Source of the DNA: Microcystis aeruginosa W13-11
GTDB lineage: Bacteria; Cyanobacteriota; Cyanobacteriia; Cyanobacteriales; Microcystaceae
Length of the DNA stretch: 22,087 nt
NCBI GenBank assembly: GCA_009995705.1
Contig: JAADBR010000075.1
Span: 1 to 22,087 of the forward strand
Direction: 5' to 3'
Position numbers and translations under genes: made by a program. The notes below the pieces were generated by a model. That model was given only the letters and a program-made list of their open reading frames with translations, was not told the DNA's origin and ran no database searches. Shown in pieces: positions 6,700-15,417 of the stretch. Within the stretch, counting starts at the first letter, position 1, and every line of letters starts with the position of its first letter.

Positions 6700-8121
6700 A
6701 TGTCAATTATTACCCATAGAACTAAGATCGTAGCCACGATCGGCCCTGCCAGTAATTCGCCGGAAGTCCTCAAGGAAATGATCGGTGCGGGGATGAATGT
6801 AGCGCGGCTAAACTTTTCCCACGGTAGCTACGAAGATCATGCGAGAGTTGTTAGCCTTTTACGGCAAATTTCTCAAGAATTAGACAATCCGATCACTCTC
6901 CTGCAAGATTTACAAGGTCCAAAAATTCGCGTTGGTAATCTCCCCAATGGTTCCATTACCATCAACAACGGCGATTATCTCACCCTTGTACCCATGGATG
7001 AGTATCAGGGAGAACCGAACACCGCTTCGATCGATTATCCCTATCTGGCCGAGGAAGCACAGCTAGGTGAGCAAATTCTCCTTGATGACGGCTTATTAGA
7101 GCTAAAAATCGTTGAAATTAACGGAAAAGACCTAAAATGTCAAGTATTGGAGGGAGGAATTCTCAAAAGTCGCAAGGGAGTTAATCTACCCCATCTCAAT
7201 TTGCGCTTACCTTCCATGACCGAAAAAGACAAACAAGACCTAGAATTTGGTCTTGCTCAGGGGGTTGATTGGGTTTCCCTGAGTTTTGTGCGTAAAGGAG
7301 AAGATATCAGGGCGATTAAGGCATTTTTAGCCGAGAGAAATCGTGCGGATATGCCAGTGATAGCTAAAATTGAAAAACCGCAAGCGATCGAAAATTTAGA
7401 GTCAATTGTCGAGGAATGTGACGGAATTATGGTAGCTCGGGGCGATTTGGGGGTAGAATTAAGTCCCGAAAAAGTCCCCATGTTGCAAAAACGCATTATC
7501 AAACTCTGCAACATGAAAACTATTCCCGTCATCACTGCCACCCAGATGTTAGAAAGCATGATTCACAATCCCCGACCGACTCGGGCCGAGGCCAGTGATG
7601 TGGCTAATGCAATTATCGATGGAACCGATGCGGTGATGTTATCGGGAGAATCAGCAGTGGGGGATTTTCCCGTCAAAGCGGTGGCTATGTTGGCCAAAAT
7701 CGCCCAGGATGTGGAAGCGGATGTGAAGTTTGATAATGCTCCCCCCAATCAGTCCGATGAAACTCACGCTCTCAGTGAGGCTTTAGTGGCGATCGATCAA
7801 ACCCTTGATCTGCGTTATATTGTCACTTTTACCACCTCTGGCTACACTTCGCTACTGGCTTCTAAGGAACGTCCCTCGGTTCCTGTGATTGCCATGACTC
7901 CCGACAAACGAGTCTATCACCGTCTCAACCTAGTCTGGGGTGTGATCCCGATTCTTCTTGATCATCAGGTGTCCGTCTTTGAGGATGTGTTAAAGCAAAC
8001 GGAATCAATTCTGCTTCAGAAAAATCTAGCCCAATCCGGCGATAAAATCCTGATTATGGCGGGAATTCCCATGCAGAAAACTAAAGGCACCAATTTCCTC
8101 AAAATTCACACCATTTCCTAA
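6700..8121 (+). CDS. pyk: Pyruvate kinase
   Basis: The 473-residue cytosolic enzyme converts phosphoenolpyruvate and ADP to pyruvate and ATP. Seen: N-terminal [21 protein letters not shown] with Arg36, the B domain at about 70-170 starting [13 protein letters not shown], and the signature [10 protein letters not shown] with Lys223 and metal ligand Glu225. [10 protein letters not shown] carries Asp249; [10 protein letters not shown] and [20 protein letters not shown] follow, then a C-terminal regulatory domain. The length shows it lacks the extra PEP-utiliser domain found in some longer cyanobacterial isoforms. gpmA follows about 100 bp later on the same strand, so the two lower-glycolysis genes may be co-expressed. 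Confidence 0.97.
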   Translation: MSIITHRTKIVATIGPASNSPEVLKEMIGAGMNVARLNFSHGSYEDHARVVSLLRQISQELDNPITLLQDLQGPKIRVGNLPNGSITINNGDYLTLVPMDEYQGEPNTASIDYPYLAEEAQLGEQILLDDGLLELKIVEINGKDLKCQVLEGGILKSRKGVNLPHLNLRLPSMTEKDKQDLEFGLAQGVDWVSLSFVRKGEDIRAIKAFLAERNRADMPVIAKIEKPQAIENLESIVEECDGIMVARGDLGVELSPEKVPMLQKRIIKLCNMKTIPVITATQMLESMIHNPRPTRAEASDVANAIIDGTDAVMLSGESAVGDFPVKAVAMLAKIAQDVEADVKFDNAPPNQSDETHALSEALVAIDQTLDLRYIVTFTTSGYTSLLASKERPSVPVIAMTPDKRVYHRLNLVWGVIPILLDHQVSVFEDVLKQTESILLQKNLAQSGDKILIMAGIPMQKTKGTNFLKIHTIS

Positions 8122-8169
8122 GTTCTAGGAGTCGGGGGTCAGGGGAAAGGAGATTATTTCTATTTGTTC

Positions 8170-8213
8170 TCCCCACCTCCCCACACCCCCACCTCCCCAC
8201 TTCCCCACTTCCC
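8170..8213 (+). repeat. C-rich short tandem repeat (STRR type)
   Basis: About six imperfect units of the form cccca plus two or three bases (ctccccac, ttccccac) fill the leader of gpmA. Such short tandemly repeated sequences are common in cyanobacteria. A related G-rich stretch (gtcgggggtcagggg) lies just upstream at about 8131-8145, so the two could pair. The repeat occupies the place of a normal ribosome binding site. Confidence 0.6.
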
Positions 8214-8223
8214 AAGAAAACCC

Positions 8224-8925
8224 ATGTCAAAACTTGTATTAATTCGTCACGGCCAAAGTCTTTGGAATGCGGCCAATAAATTCACTGGATGGGTCGATGT
8301 TCCCTTAAGTGAACGCGGTCGTGCTGAAGCGATGATCGCTGCCTGTAAACTGAAAGAAGCCAATATCACGATCGATGTCTGTTTTACCAGTCTCCTAATT
8401 CGCACTATGGAAACGGCAATAATTTGTCTAACTGAGTGTGATGAAATTCGCGCCGGTAAAATCCCTATTTTTAAACACGATAGGGATGATCCCGATTGGC
8501 ACGGCTGGGATCGGTACGATGGTGATCCCAGTCAGGAAATTCCGATTTTTCCCAGTCAGTCCATCGACGAACGCTATTATGGTGATTTACAGGGTTTGAA
8601 TAAAGCCGAAACTGCCGCTAAATTTGGAGAGGCACAGGTTAAGGAATGGCGTAGATCCTATTTTACTCGTCCTCCCGGAGGTGAAAGTTTAGAGGACACC
8701 GTCGCCCGAGTTGCACCCTTTTTTCAGAGTCGTATTCTCTCCCATATCCGACAGGGTGATAATGTCTTGGTGGCAGCTCACGGTAATTCCTTGCGGGCAA
8801 TGATTATGACCTTAGAAAATCTTAGCCCAGAAGAAGTCCCCGGTTTGGAGTTAATCACGGGAGTTCCAATTGTCTATGATCTGGATGCGACGGGAAAAAT
8901 TATTAGTAAGCAAATTCTGCCCTGA
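8224..8925 (+). CDS. gpmA: 2,3-bisphosphoglycerate-dependent phosphoglycerate mutase
   Basis: The 233-residue enzyme interconverts 3- and 2-phosphoglycerate in lower glycolysis. The histidine phosphatase motif LVLIRHGQSLWN puts the phosphohistidine at His9. Further landmarks are FTGWVDVPLSERG at 20-32, SLLIRTMETA with Arg60, IDERYYGDLQGLNK with Glu116, and AAHGNSLRA with His186, all as in GpmA. I use ATG 8224; an in-frame ATG at 8164 would add 20 proline-rich residues encoded by the C-rich repeat. No Shine-Dalgarno sequence precedes either start. It sits downstream of pyk. Confidence 0.93.
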   Translation: MSKLVLIRHGQSLWNAANKFTGWVDVPLSERGRAEAMIAACKLKEANITIDVCFTSLLIRTMETAIICLTECDEIRAGKIPIFKHDRDDPDWHGWDRYDGDPSQEIPIFPSQSIDERYYGDLQGLNKAETAAKFGEAQVKEWRRSYFTRPPGGESLEDTVARVAPFFQSRILSHIRQGDNVLVAAHGNSLRAMIMTLENLSPEEVPGLELITGVPIVYDLDATGKIISKQILP

Positions 8926-8977
8926 TTTTTTCGCCTATCGCCACCCCCCTTATCAAGGCTATCGCTTATAGGCATCT

Positions 8978-9061
8978 TTCTTAACAATTTTGTCAGTAAG
9001 CACTACAACCCTTATCCTGAGCTGATTTCAGTTTTTTCTTTGTCAGTAAGGGTGTTAAGAA
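8978..9061. repeat. Small inverted-repeat element after gpmA
   Basis: A perfect 9-bp inverted repeat (ttcttaaca at 8978-8986, tgttaagaa at 9053-9061) encloses a 12-bp direct repeat, tttgtcagtaag at 8989-9000 and 9039-9050. No coding frame is present. It may be a miniature element or a structured 3' region; which one cannot be told from one copy. Confidence 0.4.
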
Positions 9062-9072
9062 GGAATAAGCTG

Positions 9073-9102
9073 TTGGGACTTTTTTGACTAAAGAAGTCCC
9101 AA
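9073..9102. repeat. Hairpin between gpmA and clpB
   Basis: ttgggactt (9073-9081) pairs perfectly with aagtcccaa (9094-9102) over a 12-base loop. A T run follows only six bases later on the plus strand, so it could be a weak terminator for pyk-gpmA transcripts. It is not a textbook one. Confidence 0.4.
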
Positions 9103-9148
9103 AACCATTTTTTAGTAAAGCTTCCAGTAATATTCAGCCAACCCTACT

Positions 9149-9366
9149 TAGGGCTTGCTGAATAAATGTGAAATGTATGCAAAGTAAGGGTTTTGGGGCT
9201 TTTCTCGCGAAACAGGTGCAAGATTTTGAGAGAATCGTGGTTCAAAACCTTGCATCTTCATCGGCCCGCGTCGGTGTAGGGGCGAAGCATTCGGGCAATA
9301 ACCTATCAGTGAAACCGGAGATTTTCTATCCGAATGCTTCGCCCGTACTTTTTCAGCCAACCCTAC
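9149..9366. mobile_element. Miniature inverted-repeat element (about 218 bp)
   Basis: The left end tagggcttgctgaa (9149-9162) is the inverse of the right end ttcagccaaccctac (9352-9366), matching at 12 of 14 bases. Inside is a perfect 15-bp inverted repeat, gggcgaagcattcgg at 9280-9294 and ccgaatgcttcgccc at 9330-9344. There is no transposase. The 18-bp sequence ttcagccaaccctactta occurs both just before the left end (9133-9150) and at the right end (9352-9369), stopping one base before the clpB stop. The transposase family that would move it is unknown to me. Confidence 0.6.
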
Positions 9367-9370
9367 TTAA

Positions 9371-11989
9371 TTAAGCAGTTACTACCGGGGAAGCTAACCG
9401 TTTAAAGGTCAATCTTTCATCGGCCACATCGACAAAAATCATGTCTCCCCCTTTGAATTCGCCGCGCAGAATTGCCTTAGCGATTGGAGTTTCCACATAT
9501 CTTTGTACTGCCCGTTTTAGGGGTCGCGCACCGTACACTGGATCGTAACCAATTTCTGCTAGATAATCGAGGGCAATATCGGCAAGTTTCAGGGCTAATT
9601 TTTGTTCCATCAAGCGGTCGCTGAGATTGGATAGCTGTAGTTTGACAATTGAGCGCAGTTGTGCTTTTTGTAGGCTGTGGAAAATGATCGTTTCATCGAT
9701 GCGATTGAGGAATTCGGGACGGAAACTATTCCGCATTGCTTCCATCACCCGTGCCTGCATTTCTTCGTAACGAGACTCATCACCAGCCACGTCTAAAATG
9801 TATTGAGAACCGATATTACTGGTCATAATAATGATGGTATTTTTGAAATCAACCAGATGACCTTGAGAGTCGGTTAAGCGCCCATCGTCAAGGATTTGTA
9901 ACATAACGTTAAAAACGTCGGGATGGGCTTTTTCAATCTCATCAAAGAGGATGACAGAGTAGGGACGACGCCGGATTGCCTCGGTTAATTGGCCTCCTTC
10001 ATCGTAGCCGACGTATCCCGGAGGCGCACCCATGAGACGGGAAACGCTGTGTTTTTCCATGTATTCCGACATATCGATGCGAACTAGAGCCTCTTCCGTG
10101 TCAAAGAGATTGCGTGCTAGAGCTTTCGCTAATTCTGTCTTACCAACACCCGTCGGACCGAGAAAAATAAAGCTGGCCGTGGGACGGTTGGGATCCGATA
10201 AACCAGCGCGGGAACGTTGAATCGCTTCGGCTACGGCTGTGACCGCTTCTTCTTGACCGATGACACTTTCGTGTAATTCGTCTTCCAGATTGAGGAGTTT
10301 TTCTTTTTCCGATTCGATTAATTTATTGAGAGGAATTCCCGTCCATTTCGAGATAATTTCGGCGATATCCGATTCGAGAACTTCTTCCCTTAATAAACTT
10401 TTGCCGGTGGTTTGTTTGTCGGCCAATTGAGTTTCTAGGGCGGACATTTGCCGCTGCAGATCGGTTAATTTTCCGAACTTTAATTCGGCGGCACGATTAT
10501 AATCATAATCTCGTTCGGCCTGTTGAATTTCTAGATTAACTTGTTCGATCGCTTCTTTAACTCCACGAACTCTATCGATAATCTCTTTTTCTCCTTGCCA
10601 TTGGGCATTTAATCCCGATTGTTCTTCCTTGAGGTTAGCCAGTTCTTTTTCTAACTTTTCTAACCGTTCTCGCGAAGCTGGATCGTACTCCCGTTGTAGG
10701 GAAAGTCTTTCCATTTCTAACTGGAGAATTTTGCGATCAATTTCATCGAGTTCTTCCGGTTTAGAAGTGATTTCCATTTTCAATTTGGCCGCCGCTTCAT
10801 CAACTAAATCAATGGCCTTATCGGGCAAAAAGCGATCGCTAATATAACGATTAGAAAGCAGTGCCGCTGCCACCAAAGCATTATCGGCAATTTTTACCCC
10901 ATGATGCACCTCATAACGTTCTTTAAGACCGCGAAGAATCGAAATAGTATCGACCACATTTGGTTCATCTACTAAAACCTCTTGGAAGCGTCTTTCTAAC
11001 GCCGCATCTTTTTCGATATATTTGCGGTATTCATCGAGGGTAGTGGCCCCAATACAACGCAATTCACCCCGGGCTAACATTGGTTTTAATAAATTGCCCG
11101 CATCCATTGCCCCTTGAGTGGCTCCCGCACCGACAACGGTATGAATTTCATCAATAAACATGATGATATTGCCGTGGGACTCGGTGACTTCCTTGAGGAC
11201 AGCTTTTAATCTTTCCTCAAACTCTCCGCGATATTTTGCTCCCGCAATTAAGCCACCTAAATCGAGAGAAATGAGAGTCCGATCTAACAGAGATTCTGGC
11301 ACATCGCGGTTAATAATCCGCTGGGCTAATCCTTCGACAATGGCGGTTTTTCCTACTCCCGGTTCCCCGATTAAAACCGGGTTATTTTTAGTCCGACGCG
11401 AGAGAATTTGAATCGTGCGACGGATTTCGTCATCTCGTCCAATTACGGGGTCTAATTTTCCTTCCCGTGCCAATTGGGTCAGATCCCGTCCGTATTTTTC
11501 TAGGGCTTCGTATTTGCCTTCTGGATTCTGATCGGTCACTTTTTGACTACCTCTGACTTGTTGAATAATTTCTTTGAGTTTGTTTTCGGTAAGTCCGAAT
11601 TCTTGAAAAATATTTTTACCGAAGCGATCATCTTTAGCGTAACCTAAAATCAAATGCTCGATCGAGATAAAGTCATCTCCAAATTCTCGCCGATAATTTT
11701 CCGCTCGATCGAGTAAACTATCTAAACTACGACCTAAATAAATCGAGTCGCCGGGGTTAGAGATTTTCGGTTGACTACGGATAAAGTCATCGGTTCGATC
11801 CCGCAAACGGGCTAGACTAATATTAGCTTTACTAAAGACACTGCCCGCTAATCCCTCCTGTTCAAGAAGGGCTTTCATTAGATGTTCGCTTTCGATTTGT
11901 TGCTGGCTGTTCTGTTTGGCAATGTCCGGCGTTTTGACGATTGCCTCCCAAGCTTTTTCTGTAAATTGTTGTGGATTGGTTGGCTGCAT
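9371..11989 (-). CDS. clpB: ATP-dependent disaggregase ClpB
   Basis: The 872-residue Hsp100 chaperone extracts polypeptides from aggregates together with DnaK. Domain order: N-domain to about 145; AAA-1 with Walker A GEPGVGKT at 208-215 and Walker [10 protein letters not shown] near 277-285; a coiled-coil M-domain at about 410-530; AAA-2 with Walker A GPTGVGKT at 611-618, pore loop GYVGY near 658-662 and Walker [11 protein letters not shown] at 679-688; and a C-terminal domain with [14 protein letters not shown]. Sequence and length fit the heat-inducible ClpB1 type of cyanobacteria. Start ATG 11989 is conserved ([15 protein letters not shown]). Val151 is encoded by GTG, the place where other ClpBs start a short form. 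Confidence 0.97.
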   Translation of the reverse strand: MQPTNPQQFTEKAWEAIVKTPDIAKQNSQQQIESEHLMKALLEQEGLAGSVFSKANISLARLRDRTDDFIRSQPKISNPGDSIYLGRSLDSLLDRAENYRREFGDDFISIEHLILGYAKDDRFGKNIFQEFGLTENKLKEIIQQVRGSQKVTDQNPEGKYEALEKYGRDLTQLAREGKLDPVIGRDDEIRRTIQILSRRTKNNPVLIGEPGVGKTAIVEGLAQRIINRDVPESLLDRTLISLDLGGLIAGAKYRGEFEERLKAVLKEVTESHGNIIMFIDEIHTVVGAGATQGAMDAGNLLKPMLARGELRCIGATTLDEYRKYIEKDAALERRFQEVLVDEPNVVDTISILRGLKERYEVHHGVKIADNALVAAALLSNRYISDRFLPDKAIDLVDEAAAKLKMEITSKPEELDEIDRKILQLEMERLSLQREYDPASRERLEKLEKELANLKEEQSGLNAQWQGEKEIIDRVRGVKEAIEQVNLEIQQAERDYDYNRAAELKFGKLTDLQRQMSALETQLADKQTTGKSLLREEVLESDIAEIISKWTGIPLNKLIESEKEKLLNLEDELHESVIGQEEAVTAVAEAIQRSRAGLSDPNRPTASFIFLGPTGVGKTELAKALARNLFDTEEALVRIDMSEYMEKHSVSRLMGAPPGYVGYDEGGQLTEAIRRRPYSVILFDEIEKAHPDVFNVMLQILDDGRLTDSQGHLVDFKNTIIIMTSNIGSQYILDVAGDESRYEEMQARVMEAMRNSFRPEFLNRIDETIIFHSLQKAQLRSIVKLQLSNLSDRLMEQKLALKLADIALDYLAEIGYDPVYGARPLKRAVQRYVETPIAKAILRGEFKGGDMIFVDVADERLTFKRLASPVVTA
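11537..11539 (-). promoter_or_regulatory. clpB: Possible internal start (GTG, Val151) for short ClpB
   Basis: Codon 151 of clpB is GTG, in the linker after the N-domain ([12 protein letters not shown]). It is preceded by a purine-rich AGAGGTAG on the minus strand. E. coli ClpB makes a short form from a GTG near residue 149, and a similar short form is known in cyanobacteria. Production of the short form here is inference. Confidence 0.45.
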
Positions 11990-12381
11990 TTTCTATAAGA
12001 GATTACTTTTATACCCTAGAGATTATTCTAGATTGACCAGTTTGTCGGCTCCTAGGGGCTTACCGTACCTAGTTAAGGGGGATTTCCCCTCAATGGTGCG
12101 ATTTAAGCCGCTAAAGTTTCAAGTTTATAAGCTGTCAGGGATTTAAACTGCGTCTTGGAAATTTTAGTACAAATGTTCAAACTCTCAACCAAGCTAAAAT
12201 CTTAATTATTGAAGATGTCCACTGATTACTAGAGTTCTTGCATAATTAACGCCAGTTCGGTTTAAGGGAATTTTGCCATAGCTTCCAGGAAAGAATAGGA
12301 GTTTCAGGCTACGGTAGGATCAGGGTTTTAGCTTATCCCGAACTGAGGTTACTTAATTCTTTTAAAAATCTCTTGTTGTAT
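11990..12381. other. Intergenic region upstream of clpB, with a small inverted-repeat element
   Basis: The 392-bp stretch has no convincing gene. A weak TATAAA (complement of 12008-12013) lies about 20 bases before the clpB start, with no clear -35 and no CIRCE operator. At 12244-12358, matching ends (aattaa plus cagttcgg on the left; ccgaactg plus ttaatt on the right) suggest a ~115-bp miniature element. The middle part, 12100-12240, shows no readable feature. Confidence 0.4.
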
Positions 12382-12594
12382 TCAACTTTCCATATTTTTG
12401 TTTTTAAGCAATTCTAAATATTGTAAGGCTTTTTCTTTGTCTAGGATTTGATCATTTTCAACTTCTTCGATGAGTTTTCCCAGGCCGTAATCCTCTAGGA
12501 TTTCTTCGATTTTTTCAAATTCAGCAATGGGAATCTGAACGGCAATGGGATTTTGATCTTTGTCTAATACATAGCTTTTGTTAATTTCTAGCAT
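12382..12594 (-). CDS. Phd/YefM-like antitoxin
   Basis: The 70-residue product starts MLEINKSYVLDKDQNPIAVQ and continues IPIAEFEKIEEILEDYG, a typical Phd-like N-terminal DNA-binding fold, then a charged C-terminal helix that would wrap a toxin. A clear GAGGA precedes the ATG. It lies 30 bp downstream of a RelE-like gene in the same direction. No toxin follows it before clpB's upstream region, so it may be orphaned or serve the upstream toxin. Confidence 0.65.
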   Translation of the reverse strand: MLEINKSYVLDKDQNPIAVQIPIAEFEKIEEILEDYGLGKLIEEVENDQILDKEKALQYLELLKNKNMES

Positions 12595-12624
12595 TTGGAG
12601 TTCCTCTAAAAGTTCTCTAGATTA

Positions 12625-12924
12625 TTATTGATAAGCTGAATCGTGATCGGAATGTAAAGAAAGTATTCGTAAATAATCACCTTCTCTAGCAGCAATTGCT
12701 CTACATTTTTGCGTGATTCTAAAATTGTACAAGTTTTCTCCTTTTTGACCTTTTTTAGAATTAATTTTCTCCCATTTTAATCCTTGATCTTGATATAACT
12801 GCTCCCAAGTTAGTTGAGAAATTTTCCTGAAAGTTTTCAGAGCGGATGATGCTTCACTTTTGGATAAATTGAATAAATCTCGCTGAAAAATTGGATTGTT
12901 CAGATCAAGTAAAACCTCACTCAT
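12625..12924 (-). CDS. RelE/ParE-superfamily toxin
   Basis: The 99-residue protein begins with a strand-rich FDLNNP-like N-terminus (LLDLNNPIFQRDLFNLSK), then a helical KTFRKISQLTWEQLYQDQGLKW. It ends with NFRITQKCRAIAAREGDYLR and LSLHSDHDSAY. The last segment is typical of a cyanobacterial RelE-like group annotated as cytotoxins. It overlaps the upstream antitoxin-like gene (12917-13168) by 8 bases, so the two are translationally coupled. Activity would be ribosome-dependent mRNA cleavage if like RelE (inference). Confidence 0.65.
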   Translation of the reverse strand: MSEVLLDLNNPIFQRDLFNLSKSEASSALKTFRKISQLTWEQLYQDQGLKWEKINSKKGQKGENLYNFRITQKCRAIAAREGDYLRILSLHSDHDSAYQ

Positions 12925-13168
12925 TATTTTCGAGTTTGCTCTCTAGGGATTCTAGAGCTGATAACTGCGGTGGATGATTAGCATTCCATGCGAGAGCTTG
13001 ATCTAATTTTTCTCGAAAAGGCGATCGATTTATCCAGTCTTCGTTTACGGGAGAGCGATCGAGTAAATTTTGATAAAACTCATTCCACAGTTGACCCCAT
13101 TCTTTTAGATCGATAACAACCGCTGTTTTTTCTCCTGTTTCATCGACAATATACTGAATACCTTTCAT
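12917..13168 (-). CDS. Putative antitoxin of the RelE-like module
   Basis: The 83-residue protein starts MKGIQYIVDETGEKTAVVID and continues LKEWGQLWNEFYQNLLD, the pattern of small Phd-like antitoxins whose genes precede RelE-like toxins. Its end overlaps the toxin start by 8 bases. The C-terminal half is acidic and probably disordered until bound. It is the first gene of this module. Confidence 0.6.
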   Translation of the reverse strand: MKGIQYIVDETGEKTAVVIDLKEWGQLWNEFYQNLLDRSPVNEDWINRSPFREKLDQALAWNANHPPQLSALESLESKLENNE

Positions 13169-13261
13169 GATTGAAATTGTTGTGAGATGGACATTAACTA
13201 ATAACTATATTTTAATCGATTCACGAGAAGATATGGATTTTGCAAGTTCTTTTCTAGCATC

Positions 13262-13348
13262 TTACGATAGAGAACAACCAAAATCTAGAATCTCGATTAA
13301 AACTAACTGATCGTCCTCGGAATAATGTAATATTTTGGTGCTATTTAC
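13262..13348 (-). pseudogene. DUF2283-type C-terminal remnant
   Basis: A minus-strand frame without a start codon reads ILHYSEDDQLVLIEILDFG and stops at TAA 13262-13264. The LVLIEILD element is typical of the end of DUF2283 proteins. It overlaps the 3' end of the coiled-coil gene at 13341 by a few bases and has no N-terminal half, so it is a relic. Confidence 0.4.
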
Positions 13349-13670
13349 CTAGCACGGTTGAGACAATCACAGTTACAGTAGCGGCTGCAATTAAGCTAAA
13401 TGCTAACTGAACTACCCATTGTGTAGCTTTTTGATAGTTATCGAATTTTTGGTTAAATTGCTCAACTTCCTTTTTTAATTCTCGTAACTCAGTGAGTATC
13501 TGTTGTTGATTGTCTTGAGTATCCTCAGTTGTCAATGTCATGGTAAATTCAGCTGAAAACTCTACGGATCTATCTTGGTATGTGAGAGATACAGGTAGTT
13601 GAGGCAAGGCATCGGGGACACCAAACCCATCGAATCCTTCGGTAAAGTTAAATCGTTTGGCGTTACCCAT
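13341..13670 (-). CDS. Coiled-coil protein with C-terminal membrane helix
   Basis: The 109-residue product has an unremarkable N-terminal half, a heptad-rich helix at about 50-80 (QQQILTELRELKKEVEQFNQ), and a hydrophobic segment at about 85-107 (VVQLAFSLIAAATVTVIVST), so it is probably a tail-anchored membrane protein. Its start overlaps the preceding small gene by 8 bases, so the two form a pair. The architecture echoes the broken coiled-coil/membrane gene at 2367. I do not recognise a named family. Confidence 0.5.
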   Translation of the reverse strand: MGNAKRFNFTEGFDGFGVPDALPQLPVSLTYQDRSVEFSAEFTMTLTTEDTQDNQQQILTELRELKKEVEQFNQKFDNYQKATQWVVQLAFSLIAAATVTVIVSTVLGK

Positions 13671-13878
13671 TGTGCGTTGCTTGCTCGGAATCTAGCATTT
13701 GAGCAAGTTGCTGCGCCGCCGCGTGTGAATTAAGCGGCGACGAGAGTAAATATGTTGCTCCTGGCTGTAGGCTTGGCTCCTCGTCCTTACTTAGTTCTGC
13801 GATCAGAAATTGCATCACCTTCAACTTGTCTGCACGAGGCAGATTTCTCAAAGTAGGGAATAGCTCTGCTATAGTCAT
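13663..13878 (-). CDS. Small antitoxin-like protein
   Basis: The 71-residue product starts MTIAELFPTLRNLPRADKLK and continues VMQFLIAELSKDEE, then LQPGATYLLSSPLNSHAAAQ. This is a common cyanobacterial small-protein pattern, usually found as the first gene of two-gene toxin-antitoxin-like units. It overlaps the coiled-coil/membrane gene by 8 bases; that partner is not a classical toxin. Function is inferred only from genome context. Confidence 0.5.
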   Translation of the reverse strand: MTIAELFPTLRNLPRADKLKVMQFLIAELSKDEEPSLQPGATYLLSSPLNSHAAAQQLAQMLDSEQATHNG

Positions 13879-13991
13879 CTGGCTTAGAGGATTGCATTAC
13901 CTTTCCATTTTCTCATAAAGTTATCTATTCACCGTGCAAATTTCTCATAACTGAGCCATTTTCGAGCCAGTATTGTTTCGTTCCACCCAAC

Positions 13992-14204
13992 CTAAGAGGC
14001 TGTTGTGTTGGCGTTGAAAGCTTTGCCGTGTTCTTCTCGAATTTTATGAATTTCTTCAGCATACTTGAGAGTAAACCCGTAGGATTCCGCAGCCTTTTCC
14101 GCAGCAATGCGAGACTTAACTAAATAGTCATGGATAGACGTGCATTCCTCCGATAATCTTGTTTGAGTTTTATCTTTTTCTTGCAAAATCTCTGAGCGGA
14201 TCAT
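13992..14204 (-). CDS. Putative antitoxin partner of the PIN toxin
   Basis: The 70-residue, charged helical product starts MIRSEILQEKDKTQTRLSEE and ends with LKYAEEIHKIREEHGKAFNA. Its ATG overlaps the stop of the PIN gene by 4 bases (ATGA), so the two are coupled with the toxin first, an order seen for this kind of pair. No DNA-binding fold is obvious to me, so its antitoxin role rests on position. Confidence 0.55.
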   Translation of the reverse strand: MIRSEILQEKDKTQTRLSEECTSIHDYLVKSRIAAEKAAESYGFTLKYAEEIHKIREEHGKAFNANTTAS

Positions 14205-14677
14205 AAGTTATTCTCCTCTTTGAATAGTTCAAGTGGTGTGACAATTTCAGGTGTTGACAAACCAAGGCGGGCATTGATAATGCGAATATGCTTCCGTTTG
14301 TTAGCATTCGCTAGGTGGTTGCAATTCCAAGTAACGAGATATTGAATGTCGAAATAGCTGGCATAGGCAAGATGTAGAGCGTCGCCCACAAGAGACCTTG
14401 GCATGACATAGTTGGCAAGATAAAACTCGACAACTTGTTCAAGAGCAGAAGTCGGCGGTAGTAAAGGAATCGTCGAAACCAAATGAATAATTTCAGCTTT
14501 ACGCGGATAGTTTCCGTTGGTTAGTTCTTGAAGCACGGCATCCGAAATATATAAATCATAATAACTGGACATCTCCGACCACCACTTCCTTGTGATTTCG
14601 GTAAAAGTTTTTAGAGCTTCACGCTCATCAAAGTAATAACTCGGAACCGTGGAATCCAAGTACACTTTTTCTTTCAT
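14201..14677 (-). CDS. PIN-domain RNase toxin (VapC-like)
   Basis: The 158-residue protein starts KVYLDSTVPSYYF, placing the first acidic residue at Asp8. It also has ISDAVLQELTNG with Glu51, SLVGDALHLAYAS with Asp99, and YLVTWNCNHLANANK, which is the fourth-position region. These fit a metal-dependent PIN endoribonuclease. The coupled downstream gene is the likely antitoxin. Part of the 12.4-15.4 kb minus-strand island of such modules. It appears full length. Confidence 0.8.
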   Translation of the reverse strand: MKEKVYLDSTVPSYYFDEREALKTFTEITRKWWSEMSSYYDLYISDAVLQELTNGNYPRKAEIIHLVSTIPLLPPTSALEQVVEFYLANYVMPRSLVGDALHLAYASYFDIQYLVTWNCNHLANANKRKHIRIINARLGLSTPEIVTPLELFKEENNL

Positions 14678-14969
14678 GATAATAACTGATCGACAAGACT
14701 AAATTAAAGCCTGAAGCAGCCGTATGGTAGCCCCCTCTATTCTACTATCCTATCTCTGTAACGAAGTTATTGCACTGTCATGTTTGACCTCGATCATTTC
14801 TCAGAGCGATCGCACTTGATCCCATTGAAACTTCTCCATTTTATCCCAAACATTAGCGGTGCGTTACACGCGCGTTAACGCACCCTACAAAATCTACAAA
14901 ATTGGCGTGCTGCTACGCAGTGCCTTCGGCATCGCACTTTTTCGATAATAATCGCATAACGCACGATTT
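14678..14969. repeat. Repeat-rich spacer with palindromes
   Basis: The spacer has a HIP1 octamer at 14806-14813 and an inverted repeat, gtgcgtta at 14859-14866 and taacgcac at 14876-14883, around a G/C-rich 9-base loop and followed by cctac. A second palindromic stretch (tgctacgcagtgccttcggc) lies at about 14910-14929. These are of the kind dispersed in cyanobacterial genomes. No gene is seen. Confidence 0.5.
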
Positions 14970-15179
14970 CTATTTCTCAATTATTTGATTTAATTTTTCT
15001 TTGAAAATTGTTTCTATTTCTTTATAGGACATCGTTTGAGGTGCGGGATATTTAAAACCGTCTTTTTTTCGGCTTAATAATACTTCTAGTGCTTCCCTAA
15101 AAATAGCTTCTTCATTTCGATGTTCCGAAAGATACTGACGGAGTTCTGCGTTAGTCATTTCCGAAGGTGATTTTTTCAT
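14970..15179 (-). CDS. DUF6887-like small protein, putative toxin-antitoxin member
   Basis: The 69-residue product reads MTNAELRQYLSEHRNEEAIF, then EALEVLLSR and a lysine-rich C-terminus. This is the pattern of a cyanobacterial small-protein family usually encoded just after a DUF6888 gene. Its ATG overlaps the preceding frame's stop by 4 bases. That partner frame has lost its start, so this gene may now lack a functional mate. Family names are from memory. Confidence 0.5.
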   Translation of the reverse strand: MKKSPSEMTNAELRQYLSEHRNEEAIFREALEVLLSRKKDGFKYPAPQTMSYKEIETIFKEKLNQIIEK

Positions 15180-15400
15180 AATTCAAAGTTCCAATTTCCC
15201 TGTTCATCGATTAAAATGCTGATGTCTTCGTTGGTTCCAGCTAAAATATAAATAACTTTGAGTCGGCTATCATAGCGGAATAGGTATATCGGTTGGTAGA
15301 GAAAAGATAAGCAATTGACAAATAAAGATAGAGGTATCTTTCTGTTTTTGAGTCGGCAAATATCTTCTCCTAGAATTGTGCCAGCTTTATTATCCCTATT
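15176..15400 (-). pseudogene. DUF6888-like gene, 5' end lost
   Basis: The minus-strand frame open from 15400 to TGA at 15176 encodes CLSFLYQPIYLFRYDSRLK and then VIYILAGTNEDISILIDEQG, close to the core and C-terminus of DUF6888 proteins. Upstream of that the frame reads TILGEDICRLKNRKIPL, which does not look like the normal N-terminus. No ATG, GTG or TTG occurs in the whole frame. I infer that the 5' end was replaced by foreign DNA. A 12-base sequence, tgccgactcaaa, lies in that segment, and a near copy, agccgactcaaa, lies in the core. Confidence 0.45.
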
Positions 15401-15417
15401 TTACAGGATAGGAGGGT

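Noticed and set aside
8164..8223. Upstream ATG for gpmA adding 20 residues
   Set aside because: The extension is proline/histidine-rich and encoded by the C-rich tandem repeat; the conserved protein begins at 8224.
8938..9370. Possible CRISPR or tRNA in the gpmA-clpB gap
   Set aside because: Repeats occur only in pairs and no cloverleaf or regular spacer pattern is present.
9148..9374. Two ~70-codon frames inside the miniature element
   Set aside because: They follow from the inverted repeats and have no conserved protein features.
10032..11411. Several plus-strand frames opposite clpB
   Set aside because: They are shadows of a highly conserved coding sequence on the other strand.
11990..12060. 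CIRCE or other heat-shock operator before clpB
   Set aside because: No TTAGCACTC-N9-GAGTGCTAA-like sequence is present on either strand.
13925..14107. Minus-strand 60-codon frame overlapping the PIN partner gene
   Set aside because: The other frame is coupled to the PIN gene by ATGA and gives a plausible helical protein.
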